Source of the DNA: Desulfatitalea sp. BRH_c12
Lineage (GTDB): Bacteria > Desulfobacterota > Desulfobacteria > Desulfobacterales > Desulfosarcinaceae
Assembly: GCA_000961655.1 (NCBI GenBank)
Contig: LADR01000032.1
Location: forward strand, 1 to 64,000
Direction of reading: 5' to 3'
Length of the DNA stretch: 64,000 nucleotides
How positions within the stretch are numbered: position 1 is the first letter of the stretch; each line of letters starts with the position of its first letter. The translations under genes were made by a program, and so were the position numbers. Below the pieces are notes generated by a model. The model searched no databases and was not told the DNA's origin. It saw only the letters and a list, made by a program, of their open reading frames with translations. Positions 17,590 to 24,916 of the stretch are shown here, piece after piece.

Positions 17590-17858
17590 GCATCGATGAT
17601 AAACTTTTGCGCATCAGATTCGTTGTGGATTCGGGAACCCCTCACATTATAGTGGACACGACACGGTGTGCCGGGTGTTCGGAAAAACCGTGCCTGTTTG
17701 CTTGCCCGGTTCAATGCTACAAAATGGAAAGCCATGCGCTGGTTTTCAATTGGGAAAACTGTGTCGAGTGCGGAACTTGCCGCATCGTATGCCCAGGAGG
17801 CGCTGTGAACTGGAATTACCCGCGCGGCGGATTCGGGGTTTGTTTTCGTTTTGGTTAG
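17586..17858 (+). CDS. fixX: FixX-like ferredoxin
   Basis: A 90-residue ferredoxin-like protein. Cysteines lie in TRCAGCSEKPCLFACPVQCY (residues about 25-44) and in ENCVECGTCRIVCPGG (about 60-75), the pattern of FixX and of the Fe-S domain of ETF:quinone oxidoreductase. It starts inside the fixC stop codon, so FixC and FixX are probably made in equal amounts as one complex. The C-terminal PRGGFGVCFRFG matches FixX ends. An upstream in-frame start at 17571 lies within fixC and is not preferred. Confidence 0.93.
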   Translation: MSIDDKLLRIRFVVDSGTPHIIVDTTRCAGCSEKPCLFACPVQCYKMESHALVFNWENCVECGTCRIVCPGGAVNWNYPRGGFGVCFRFG

Positions 17859-17877
17859 GCACAACAGGAGATCTTTT

Positions 17878-18783
17878 ATGAAAATCGCAGTGTGTGTCAA
17901 ATCAGTTGTCGATGTGAGCTTCCCTTTTGTTTTGGATATGGAAAAACTGTCCGCCTGGGAAGATGATTTGTTTTATAAGGTGAATCCGGCCGACAAGTGC
18001 GCAGCGGAACTGGCATTGACGCTGCGCGCGACATATGGCGGGGAAGTTGTTTATTTGGCCTATGGTCCGCCACGGGTGGAAAAGGCACTGAGGGATTGTC
18101 TGGCAATGGGCGGTGATCAGGCCTTCCGGGTTTGGGAAGATCGACCCCAGGCAGGCTCTTTTGCCAGAGCCTATTTGCTGGCCAAGGCTTTAAAAGGCCT
18201 GCACCCGGATCTTGTTTTGTGTGGCGCAAGGTCGCTGGACGAAGGCTCCGGAGAAACACCGGTGGCCGTGGCGGAGTATCTTGGTTTTCCGCAGGTCACA
18301 GGGATAACAGATCTGTTATCATTAGAACAAAATTGCTCCGTAATTGTAAAGCGCCGACTGGAGCGAGGCAAGCGCGAAGAGATTGAATGCGCACTGCCGG
18401 CATTGCTGTCCGTCGAGACCGGTATAAACCAGCCAAGATACGGTTCATTGCCGAATGTCTATAAGGCCAAAAAAGCTCAAATTACCAATCTTACAGGCGC
18501 TAATCTGGAAGTTGACCGTTCTCTTCTTAAAGAACTTGCCGCTCTCATGCAACCGGAAAGCAAGTCCTTGCCTCGTCCCCGTCCGAAAAAGACCTTTAAC
18601 CTGGAAAGCGGACTCAATGCCGCCCAGCGTTTAGAATGGATTATGTCCGGGGGCGGAGGAAAGCAGTCTAAAAGTGATTTTCTGGAGGGCGAGCCCGAAG
18701 AAGTAGCTAAAAAATTGGCCAACATCATACTGGAAAACACTGCTGTCCCAAACAGCTTGAAAGCCGAAGGGCCGGGGAAGTAA
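17878..18783 (+). CDS. fixA: Electron transfer flavoprotein beta subunit (EtfB/FixA)
   Basis: A 301-residue ETF beta subunit. Seen: MKIAVCVKSVVDV at the start, KVNPADKCAAELALTLR near residue 40 (nucleotide loop), LAMGGDQAFRV near 78, GARSLDEGSGETPVAVAEYL near 118, and LLSVETGINQPRYGSLPNV near 178. It pairs with EtfA at 15281. The Fix context allows either simple transfer from acyl-CoA dehydrogenases to quinone or NADH-driven bifurcation to ferredoxin, which would suit an ATP-dependent reductase that needs a low-potential donor. The C-terminal 60 residues are more variable than usual. GGAG precedes the ATG. Confidence 0.93.
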   Translation: MKIAVCVKSVVDVSFPFVLDMEKLSAWEDDLFYKVNPADKCAAELALTLRATYGGEVVYLAYGPPRVEKALRDCLAMGGDQAFRVWEDRPQAGSFARAYLLAKALKGLHPDLVLCGARSLDEGSGETPVAVAEYLGFPQVTGITDLLSLEQNCSVIVKRRLERGKREEIECALPALLSVETGINQPRYGSLPNVYKAKKAQITNLTGANLEVDRSLLKELAALMQPESKSLPRPRPKKTFNLESGLNAAQRLEWIMSGGGGKQSKSDFLEGEPEEVAKKLANIILENTAVPNSLKAEGPGK

Positions 18784-18839
18784 TGGCCGTCAACTTATAG
18801 CCTTACACTTAAGGACTCTACTTTCGGGTTCCATACACC

Positions 18840-18896
18840 GGTGAACCATGCGGGTGGTCTGCACACCATCCATCCAGACCACCCGCATGGTTCACC
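18840..18896. repeat. Perfect 22-bp inverted repeat (hairpin) between fixA and the Fe-S gene
   Basis: The left arm 18840-18861 and right arm 18875-18896 are exact reverse complements with a 13-base loop. There is no T-run after the stem, so a classical intrinsic terminator is unlikely. It may be an mRNA-processing or stabilising hairpin, or a palindromic repeat related to the inner arms of family R3, which also contain GGGTGGTCTGC. Confidence 0.85.
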
Positions 18897-18934
18897 CCTT
18901 CAGTGCGCAATCTAGAAAGTTGCGGCAAGGATTA

Positions 18935-19993
18935 ATGGCAATGAACAGTTATGAAAGATTTATGGAACGTCTGGCAACCGTGCCGATTCCTTCTCCACGC
19001 ACGACGAGTGGGGTAGAGATCGAGATCCTGAAACGGATCATGACACCCACGCAAGCCGAATTCGCTTGCCTGCTTACGGCAGAACCGGAGGCATTGAACG
19101 CGATTTGCCGACGCACCGGAGTAAGCAGCGACGCACTTGGTGTGGAATTGGAACGGCTGGTTGCACTGGGGGTTGTTTTTAAAGTCTACGCCGATCCTCC
19201 CCTGTATTCTCTGGTCGCCATGGTTCCAGGCATTTGGGAATTTCGAATGAATAAAAACACGCCCGAGGATATTCACCTGTGGGAACGATACTACTACGAG
19301 AAACAGGGTGCCGAGGTGCTAGGCAACAAGACCCCTTTTCTGCGTGTGGTACCCGTCAAACAGAGCGTTCCTGCAAATGTCCAAATTTACACCTACGAAG
19401 AAGTGGATGCGATCATTGAAAACGCAGGGGTGATCGCCCTGGCGGATTGTGTCTGCCGGGTCAGTAAAAAAATGATCGGTGAAGGCTGTGATGCACCCGT
19501 CAAGGACATGTGTATCTTTCTTGATGCCTGGGCAGACTATTATGTGGAAAATAAAATCGGTCGCCCGGCAAGCAAGGAAGAGGCCAGAGAAACCATCGAA
19601 AGATCGCGGGAAGCCGGACTTGTCTGCAATACGATCAATGCTCGGCAGGGATCTTTTGCTATCTGCAATTGCTGCGGGTGCTGCTGCTTTATTCTCCGTG
19701 GGATCAACGAACTGGCAATGCCTGGTTCCATTGCAAAGTCCAATTTTATCGCCGAAATAGCCTCCGAACAATGCACGGGATGTGGCACGTGCGTGGAAAG
19801 ATGCCACGTCAAAGCCCTTGTGCTTGAAGGTGATGCTGCTGAATTGATCGAAGATCGTTGTATTGGGTGTGGGGCTTGCGATATGGCTTGTCCTTTTGGC
19901 GCAATTTCCCTGAAAAGAAGAACCGTTCCGGATAGCATCCCGGCCTATGTCAATGAACTCATGGCGACTATTGCCGGCGGCCGGAAATCATAA
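18935..19993 (+). CDS. Winged-helix/4Fe-4S ferredoxin protein
   Basis: A 352-residue protein with three parts. An N-terminal winged-helix-like segment (residues about 20-85: MTPTQAEFACLLTAEPEALN, then GVSSDALGVELERLVALGV). A middle domain with Cys-rich LADCVCRVSKKMIGEGCDAP near 175 and CNCCGCCCF near 250. A C-terminal 2x[4Fe-4S] ferredoxin with CTGCGTCVERCHVKAL and CIGCGACDMACPFGAI. Such proteins are found in deltaproteobacterial catabolic clusters, with an undefined role as electron carriers or redox sensors. ATG at 18935 follows GCAAGG. It is downstream of fixA across a strong hairpin and is probably the last gene of the operon. Confidence 0.8.
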   Translation: MAMNSYERFMERLATVPIPSPRTTSGVEIEILKRIMTPTQAEFACLLTAEPEALNAICRRTGVSSDALGVELERLVALGVVFKVYADPPLYSLVAMVPGIWEFRMNKNTPEDIHLWERYYYEKQGAEVLGNKTPFLRVVPVKQSVPANVQIYTYEEVDAIIENAGVIALADCVCRVSKKMIGEGCDAPVKDMCIFLDAWADYYVENKIGRPASKEEARETIERSREAGLVCNTINARQGSFAICNCCGCCCFILRGINELAMPGSIAKSNFIAEIASEQCTGCGTCVERCHVKALVLEGDAAELIEDRCIGCGACDMACPFGAISLKRRTVPDSIPAYVNELMATIAGGRKS

Positions 19994-20039
19994 AAGATAG
20001 TTAGGCGCGTAGATTGTGGTAAGCGCAGTGAAACGGCGG

Positions 20040-20067
20040 CGCGGCAGGTGCCAGGTCACCTGCCGCG
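20040..20067. terminator. Hairpin between converging genes
   Basis: An 11-bp GC-rich stem (core GCGGCAGGTG at 20041-20050, CACCTGCCGC at 20057-20066) with a 6-base loop lies between the end of the plus-strand operon (19993) and the minus-strand zinc-ribbon gene (ends 20140). It could end transcription from both sides. There is no clear T-run, so Rho-independent action is only a suggestion. Confidence 0.5.
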
Positions 20068-20139
20068 TTAATGGCTATAACAGTTGCCTGGCAGAGACCG
20101 CATGACCTTTCAGAATGACATAGATAGCATGCATGATCA

Positions 20140-20379
20140 TCAGAACGCCGATTTATGATCGATGATCTGGTTCGGTTTGCACAAATGGTCAGGTGAATCT
20201 GCCACACGACCGCATTCCCCGCAAACAAATCGCATGCCGGCGAGTTTATTAGTGCACATATGCCGTGCAGAGACATCATCCTGACCGCAGAAGTTGCATT
20301 TAACCTTTTCGCTGCAAGGATTGCAGAGGTGGCCGGGCGTATTTACTGTGGCTCCGCAGGTTTTGCATGAGTAATCCAT
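20140..20379 (-). CDS. Small zinc-ribbon protein
   Basis: A 79-residue soluble protein with four CxxC or related knuckles: CKTCGA, HLCNPC, CNFCGQ and CGECGR, plus HMC and HLC pairs. The spacing suggests two tandem zinc ribbons or a rubredoxin-like metal site. AGGAG stands ahead of the ATG (20379). It is downstream of GntR copy 2 on the same strand, 36 bp away, so it may be cotranscribed with it. No enzymatic motif. Function unknown; nucleic-acid or protein binding is possible. Confidence 0.75.
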   Translation of the reverse strand: MDYSCKTCGATVNTPGHLCNPCSEKVKCNFCGQDDVSARHMCTNKLAGMRFVCGECGRVADSPDHLCKPNQIIDHKSAF

Positions 20380-20415
20380 CTGAGACTCCTTTTATGTAGT
20401 ATTTGCCGATTTCCC

Positions 20416-21165
20416 CTAATTTAGAACCATTTCCCTGAAAAATAGATTCGCTGTGCTGATCATCTCCCAGCAGCAGCTGATCTTGTCTTTTCTATCCTTG
20501 ATCCCGACGGTATGGTGGAAGACAGGTGTCCCATCAGGAAGCTCAAGCAAGGCTGCAGTTTCATCCGTGCAGATGAAAGGCAAAAGTGCCTCTTGCATAT
20601 TCATCGTGGTGGACAATACCCAGCGGGACATGCATAGCAGAATATCGCGAGCGGGGGTTTTATCGCACACACCATTGGCTGAAAGCCACCCTTCGGGGAA
20701 GTAGTAGGTAATGAGTGCCTTGAATTTGAATTTTCCCGGAAATGAGATCCATGAGTCAATTTTAAAGACCGGTTTGTTTCTGAGTTCCGGTGCGGTGTCG
20801 TCACAATACAGGCTGTAGCGGATGCGGTGATTGGGATCGACCCATTGACAGTCGTTTATTCGGATCTCCGCCCGGCTCATCTCGTCGAAGGTCCTTCTGG
20901 AATTAATAACCTTGCCCAGATCGAAAAAATAGAGTTCAAGATCCTTTGGAACCGATGTTCCCCATCCCTGTTTTCTGACCAGCAGGCCTTCGCTTTCAAG
21001 CAAATCAAGACTTTTACGGACACTGGATTGGGACACCCCATATCGCTGCGCAAGTACCCCGATGCTGTCTAATCTCGCCCCCCTGGGGATTTCGCCCCGT
21101 GTAATGTCTTGTTTCAACTTGTGATATAAGCGAAAGAAAAGCGGTATGTTGTGACCTGAAGCCAC
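20416..21165 (-). CDS. GntR-family transcriptional regulator (copy 2)
   Basis: A 249-residue paralogue of the regulator at 4920-5660. Both share NIPLFFRLYHKLKQDI at the N-terminus, an HTH recognition helix (GVSQSSVRKSLDLLESEGLL), RKQGWGTSVP, and the C-terminal MISTANLFFREMVLN. The effector-binding domain is more diverged than the DNA-binding domain, which fits two regulators that read the same operator but may sense different ligands. GTG at 21163-21165 follows AGGAG; an upstream ATG at 21270 is unconserved. Divergent from the acyl-CoA dehydrogenase operon at 21669. Confidence 0.92.
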   Translation of the reverse strand: MASGHNIPLFFRLYHKLKQDITRGEIPRGARLDSIGVLAQRYGVSQSSVRKSLDLLESEGLLVRKQGWGTSVPKDLELYFFDLGKVINSRRTFDEMSRAEIRINDCQWVDPNHRIRYSLYCDDTAPELRNKPVFKIDSWISFPGKFKFKALITYYFPEGWLSANGVCDKTPARDILLCMSRWVLSTTMNMQEALLPFICTDETAALLELPDGTPVFHHTVGIKDRKDKISCCWEMISTANLFFREMVLN

Positions 21166-21431
21166 TGTTTTTCTCCTGAAAATCCAATCCGTTGATTTCG
21201 CTATTGCATGCCAGCGTGATGCTTGCGACAGGCCGGATAATGCCGCATGTGTAAAGCACACATATCTCAACGGCTATTGCCGGCCGCTGCTGCCGTAACA
21301 CTTTTTACTTCACCTGAATTTTTTGTCTTTGCGAGTTCTCCCGACTGATAACAGAATTCAAAGTTGAAAGTCAACAAGGCGCCATGGTCTTCTGTATCGC
21401 AGACAATTATTTTTACTCGATGATTTTTTAC

Positions 21432-21457
21432 TTGACATACCGAATATAGTTTGTCAA
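21432..21457. promoter_or_regulatory. Candidate GntR operator, TTGACA-N14-TGTCAA (second copy)
   Basis: TTGACA (21432-21437) and TGTCAA (21452-21457) repeat the arrangement at 5936-5961 with identical spacing. The sequence after it (TACGTAAAACCAACA, 21473-21487) also matches the first site. The site lies in the 503-bp gap between GntR copy 2 and the second catabolic operon. Apart from this site the gap shows nothing recognisable; the 170 bases before 21669 are presumably 5' leader. Confidence 0.6.
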
Positions 21458-21668
21458 TTTAAAAACCAGTCATACGTAAAACCAACAGACCGAACAACCG
21501 TATCGATCCAAGATTAAGCGACATTTAGAATTAAACGCCAGTTAACGCTCGTAAGATCTTACATCAAATAATCAGGGCGCGTTTGCCCGGCCAAGGCACT
21601 TGGCACATGAGTCGGTTACTAACGGCGGGTAGATCGCTCCATATCAACGATGCAACCAGAGGCGCTTT

Positions 21669-22799
21669 ATGGACTTTGAATTCAGTCAGGAACAGTTGAT
21701 GCTCAAGGATACGGTACGGTCATTTATCCGCAAAGAATACCCGGAAGAGGCGGTACGGTTGATGTGCAGCGAGAGCAAAAGGCTCTCGGCATTCGAAGCA
21801 AAATTGGCGGAGTTGGGTATTTCCGGGATATGTTTACCGGAGCAATACGGGGGCGAGGCACTCGGTCCAATGGAAACGGCTGTCGTAATTGAAGCCTTGT
21901 CCCGTTTTTCCATTGATTTTGGAATGACCTGCGGGGTCAACCTGACCGCAGGAATGGCCCTTGTGCAATATGGAACGGAAGCGCTTAAAAATAGATATCT
22001 CCCTGAACTGATCTCCGGACAAGGTTGTGCCTGTTTTGGATATTCCGAACCGTTTACGTTTGGCAGGGGCAAACCCGCTTGTGTTGGAACAAGTAATAAA
22101 TCGGCCGTTGAGATTCAAATCGATACCGTCTATTGCGAGAATAAGGACCCCGCGACCGGTATCCTCTTTTTGCCGGCGGTCATAAATGGCCATTCGACAA
22201 TTGCGGTTCTCGATTTAGCAGAATTGAAAGACGGGCAGGTGCTGAAGACAGTTGGCAGAAATCTGTTGGGCCAGCAAATGTATCCTCCTCAAAAAATCCG
22301 CTTCAATCCGGAGCAGATCTTTAACTCCCATGCCAAGCTGATCCCTTCGGTGATGAATAATCTGAAGTTCTTCAACGTAATGAGCATGATCGGCAACATG
22401 AAAACAGTTGTCGACCGGACGATCCAGTATGCCAAGGCGCGTGAGCAGTTTGGCCAGGCAATCGGAAAATTTCAGGCCATCGGTCACATGATCGTTGACG
22501 CCAAAATCGGATCGGACAGCTCCACAGCCTACGCCTACTACCTTGCTTGGCAGTTGGAAAAGTCTCTGAGCGATTCGTCGGGTCTGACCCGATCGATAAA
22601 CATGGCCGGTACGTTTGTGTCCCAGTCTTACCTAAATGCCGCAAATACAGCGATACAGGTGATGGGTGGTTACGGATACATGAATGAAAGTCATATAGAA
22701 AGATATGCAAGGGATGCGCGGATGGCAGGATTTTATTGTGAAGACAGCTATGCACAGAAGATAGCCATCGCCAATGAACTGGCGTTCGATCATTTTTAA
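21669..22799 (+). CDS. Acyl-CoA dehydrogenase-like flavoprotein (divergent)
   Basis: A 376-residue protein of the acyl-CoA dehydrogenase fold. The N-terminal helical domain (LPEQYGGEALGPMETAVVIEAL) and C-terminal FAD domain (REQFGQAIGKFQAIGHMIVD, VMGGYGYMNESHIERYARDAR) are typical. The middle domain lacks the usual T-E-P-x-A-G-S-D signature and reads FGYSEPFTFGRGKPA. At the position of the catalytic Glu (EGT in medium-chain enzymes) it has FYCEDSYAQ, that is Cys at the Glu position with Glu next to it. It may act on an unusual acyl-CoA or have another reaction. First gene of the operon. No strong ribosome site is seen before ATG 21669. Confidence 0.85.
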   Translation: MDFEFSQEQLMLKDTVRSFIRKEYPEEAVRLMCSESKRLSAFEAKLAELGISGICLPEQYGGEALGPMETAVVIEALSRFSIDFGMTCGVNLTAGMALVQYGTEALKNRYLPELISGQGCACFGYSEPFTFGRGKPACVGTSNKSAVEIQIDTVYCENKDPATGILFLPAVINGHSTIAVLDLAELKDGQVLKTVGRNLLGQQMYPPQKIRFNPEQIFNSHAKLIPSVMNNLKFFNVMSMIGNMKTVVDRTIQYAKAREQFGQAIGKFQAIGHMIVDAKIGSDSSTAYAYYLAWQLEKSLSDSSGLTRSINMAGTFVSQSYLNAANTAIQVMGGYGYMNESHIERYARDARMAGFYCEDSYAQKIAIANELAFDHF

Positions 22800-22842
22800 T
22801 AGACCAATAGGGCGGCAGGAAGCCCATTTGAGGAGCGACATA

Positions 22843-23688
22843 ATGGTCATGGCAATCGACTACTGGTGCAATCCATTTACATCTGAAACGCTGAAACAAT
22901 TTCTTGATGACGATGAAGTTAGTCATGTTATCGAATGGTGGGGCATGCAGGACCGCTGGAAAGGGAAAAGTGTCGACGAATTTGTTTTGATGATGGATCA
23001 GATGAATGTGGAAGTCGCCATGGTACCCAATCTGCAGATGCGTTCCTATCAACGTAAGGTCATGATCACAGACTTCTCGGTGGCAGAAATATCGGCGATG
23101 GTAGGTCAGCGGCCGGATCGCTTGAAGGGTCTTTATGGCATCAATCCATATAAGAAAATGGATGGCGTGAAAGAATTGGAACATGCGGTCATTGAGCACG
23201 GCTTTATCGGTGCTCACTTGCATACTTACGGTTTTGCCAGGCCGATCAGCCACCGCGACTACTGGCCCTATTATGCCAAATGTGCGGAGCTGGATATTCC
23301 GGTAGTGATGCAGGTCGGCCATTCGGCGGAAGCCATGCCAAGCGATCTGGCAAGGCCATCCCTGCTCGATGAGATTGCCCTTTATTTTCCGGAATTGCGG
23401 ATTGTCGGCGCACATACCGGCTGGCCGTGGGTCGAAGAACTGATCGCCATGTCCTGGAAACACCGGCACGTCTATATCGGGACGAGTATGCATCTGCCTA
23501 AATACTGGGATCGATCACTGGTTTCTTTCATGAACACTCGCCGAGGTATCGGAAAAGTCCTTTTCGGCAGTGATTATCCCGGACTCCAGTACGATGAAGC
23601 CTTGCAGCAGTTGCGTCAGCTGAATCTAAGAGAAGAAGCCGAGGATAGTTTGCTCAGAGGTACCGCAAAAAAAGTTTTCAAGCTGTAA
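22843..23688 (+). CDS. Amidohydrolase_2-family protein lacking the N-terminal HxH
   Basis: A 281-residue TIM-barrel protein. Family motifs seen: ELDIPVVMQVGH near residue 158, GAHTGWPWVEELI near 189 and KVLFGSDYPGLQ near 236, the typical His and Asp metal sites of ACMSD/resorcylate-decarboxylase-like enzymes. The first metal motif, normally D-x-H-x-H, reads AIDYWCNPF, so both His are missing. Relatives decarboxylate or hydrolyse ring acids; this one may have changed chemistry or use another metal site. ATG at 22843 follows AGGAG. It lies 43 bp after the acyl-CoA dehydrogenase in the same operon. Confidence 0.85.
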   Translation: MVMAIDYWCNPFTSETLKQFLDDDEVSHVIEWWGMQDRWKGKSVDEFVLMMDQMNVEVAMVPNLQMRSYQRKVMITDFSVAEISAMVGQRPDRLKGLYGINPYKKMDGVKELEHAVIEHGFIGAHLHTYGFARPISHRDYWPYYAKCAELDIPVVMQVGHSAEAMPSDLARPSLLDEIALYFPELRIVGAHTGWPWVEELIAMSWKHRHVYIGTSMHLPKYWDRSLVSFMNTRRGIGKVLFGSDYPGLQYDEALQQLRQLNLREEAEDSLLRGTAKKVFKL

Positions 23689-23725
23689 TAAATACGTCCA
23701 CCCCAATTTATATAAGGAACTCTCG

Positions 23726-24871
23726 ATGGAATTTGGCCTAACCCCTGATCAGAAAAGTTTCGTAGATGAAGTTGACGCATTCTGTGCAGCTGAATGCCGC
23801 AATATCGATATCAATGATCTGGAAGCGAAAGGGGCGGATCCGGAGGGTATCGAGCAGAAACTGGCTGCCCGTGGTTGGTACGGGTTGCCGTTTCCGACCG
23901 AATACGGCGGCGCCGGGATGGGCTATTTCCATGTCGGCTTGTTGATCGAACGACTGGTCAGGGGGGGGTACCCCTATCCGGGAAGATTACAGATCACCAC
24001 GCTCAACGGGCTTAATGTGCTCAAGAGTGGCACCCACGCGCAGAAAAAAGACCTGCTGACCAAAATCGCCCGTGGCGAGCGGACCATGTCCATTTCGGTG
24101 ACCGAGCCCAATGCGGGATCGGACATCGCCTCAATGCAAACCAGGGCCGAGGAGCAAAACGGCGGTTATGTCATCAACGGTCAAAAACTTTACAGTTCCG
24201 GGGCCGTCGGTGAAAAAAACATCATCATGGTCGCCACCCGGACGGATTTCTCTGTCAAGGCTCACCGAGGGTTAACGCTCTTTCTTGTGCCATCTACCAG
24301 TAAGGGTCTGCAATTCAATCGCCTGGAGTCAATGGGGCGCAACATCGGTGGATTATACGAAGTCTTCTTCGACGATGTCTGGGTGCCCAAGGAAAATATC
24401 CTCGGGGAGGTGAACAAGGGATGGACGGCAATGACTGGCGGCTTTAACGCCGAACGGGCGATCGTGTCGGCAGGTTATCTGGGCTTTGCCGAAAGAATTT
24501 TCAACGATGCCCTGAAAATCGCCGCGAGTCGTTTTGGGCTGGGGACAGCCGCTGAGCAGCGCGGCGCCGTGATGTGTCGATTAGCAGAGTATGCAACCGA
24601 AATTCAGGCGGCCAAACTGCTCATTTACCAGGCTCTCGGGTTGGCCGACCGTCATGAACTCTCAATTGAAGCTGTCTGCCAGTGCAAAGTGTACACCAGT
24701 GAACTGGTAAAGCGACTCGGTGATTTCTGCTGCGAAATTGCCGCCGGACAGGGCTGCCTGATGGACTCCCTAGTGCAATGGTACTACCGGGAAAGCCGGA
24801 TTGTTACAGTAGGCGGGGGGTCCTCCCAGATTATGCGCAATGTGGCCGCAGCCCAGCTGGGACTCAAATAG
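23726..24871 (+). CDS. Acyl-CoA dehydrogenase
   Basis: A 381-residue FAD enzyme. Seen: FPTEYGGAGMGYFHVGLLIERL near residue 50, the substrate/FAD motif SVTEPNAGSDIASMQTRAE near 125, an FAD-domain region around GWTAMTGGFNAERAIVSAG near 235, and the C-terminal GGGSSQIMRNVAAAQLG. The GGG-SSQIMR ending is that of dehydrogenases whose catalytic base is not at the classical EGT site. It would introduce a double bond into a CoA thioester and pass electrons to ETF. AGGAAC precedes the ATG. In an operon with crotonase and CoA ligase. Confidence 0.93.
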   Translation: MEFGLTPDQKSFVDEVDAFCAAECRNIDINDLEAKGADPEGIEQKLAARGWYGLPFPTEYGGAGMGYFHVGLLIERLVRGGYPYPGRLQITTLNGLNVLKSGTHAQKKDLLTKIARGERTMSISVTEPNAGSDIASMQTRAEEQNGGYVINGQKLYSSGAVGEKNIIMVATRTDFSVKAHRGLTLFLVPSTSKGLQFNRLESMGRNIGGLYEVFFDDVWVPKENILGEVNKGWTAMTGGFNAERAIVSAGYLGFAERIFNDALKIAASRFGLGTAAEQRGAVMCRLAEYATEIQAAKLLIYQALGLADRHELSIEAVCQCKVYTSELVKRLGDFCCEIAAGQGCLMDSLVQWYYRESRIVTVGGGSSQIMRNVAAAQLGLK

Positions 24872-24916
24872 GAGCACAAAATAGTCTCTGCCAAAAAGTT
24901 ACTCAGGAGAAACACG

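Noticed and set aside
18840-18896. Intrinsic terminator
   Set aside because: Strong stem but no T-run follows it, and a same-strand gene starts 39 bp later.
22372-23493. 373-residue minus-strand frame
   Set aside because: Antisense to the acyl-CoA dehydrogenase and amidohydrolase genes; no recognisable domain.
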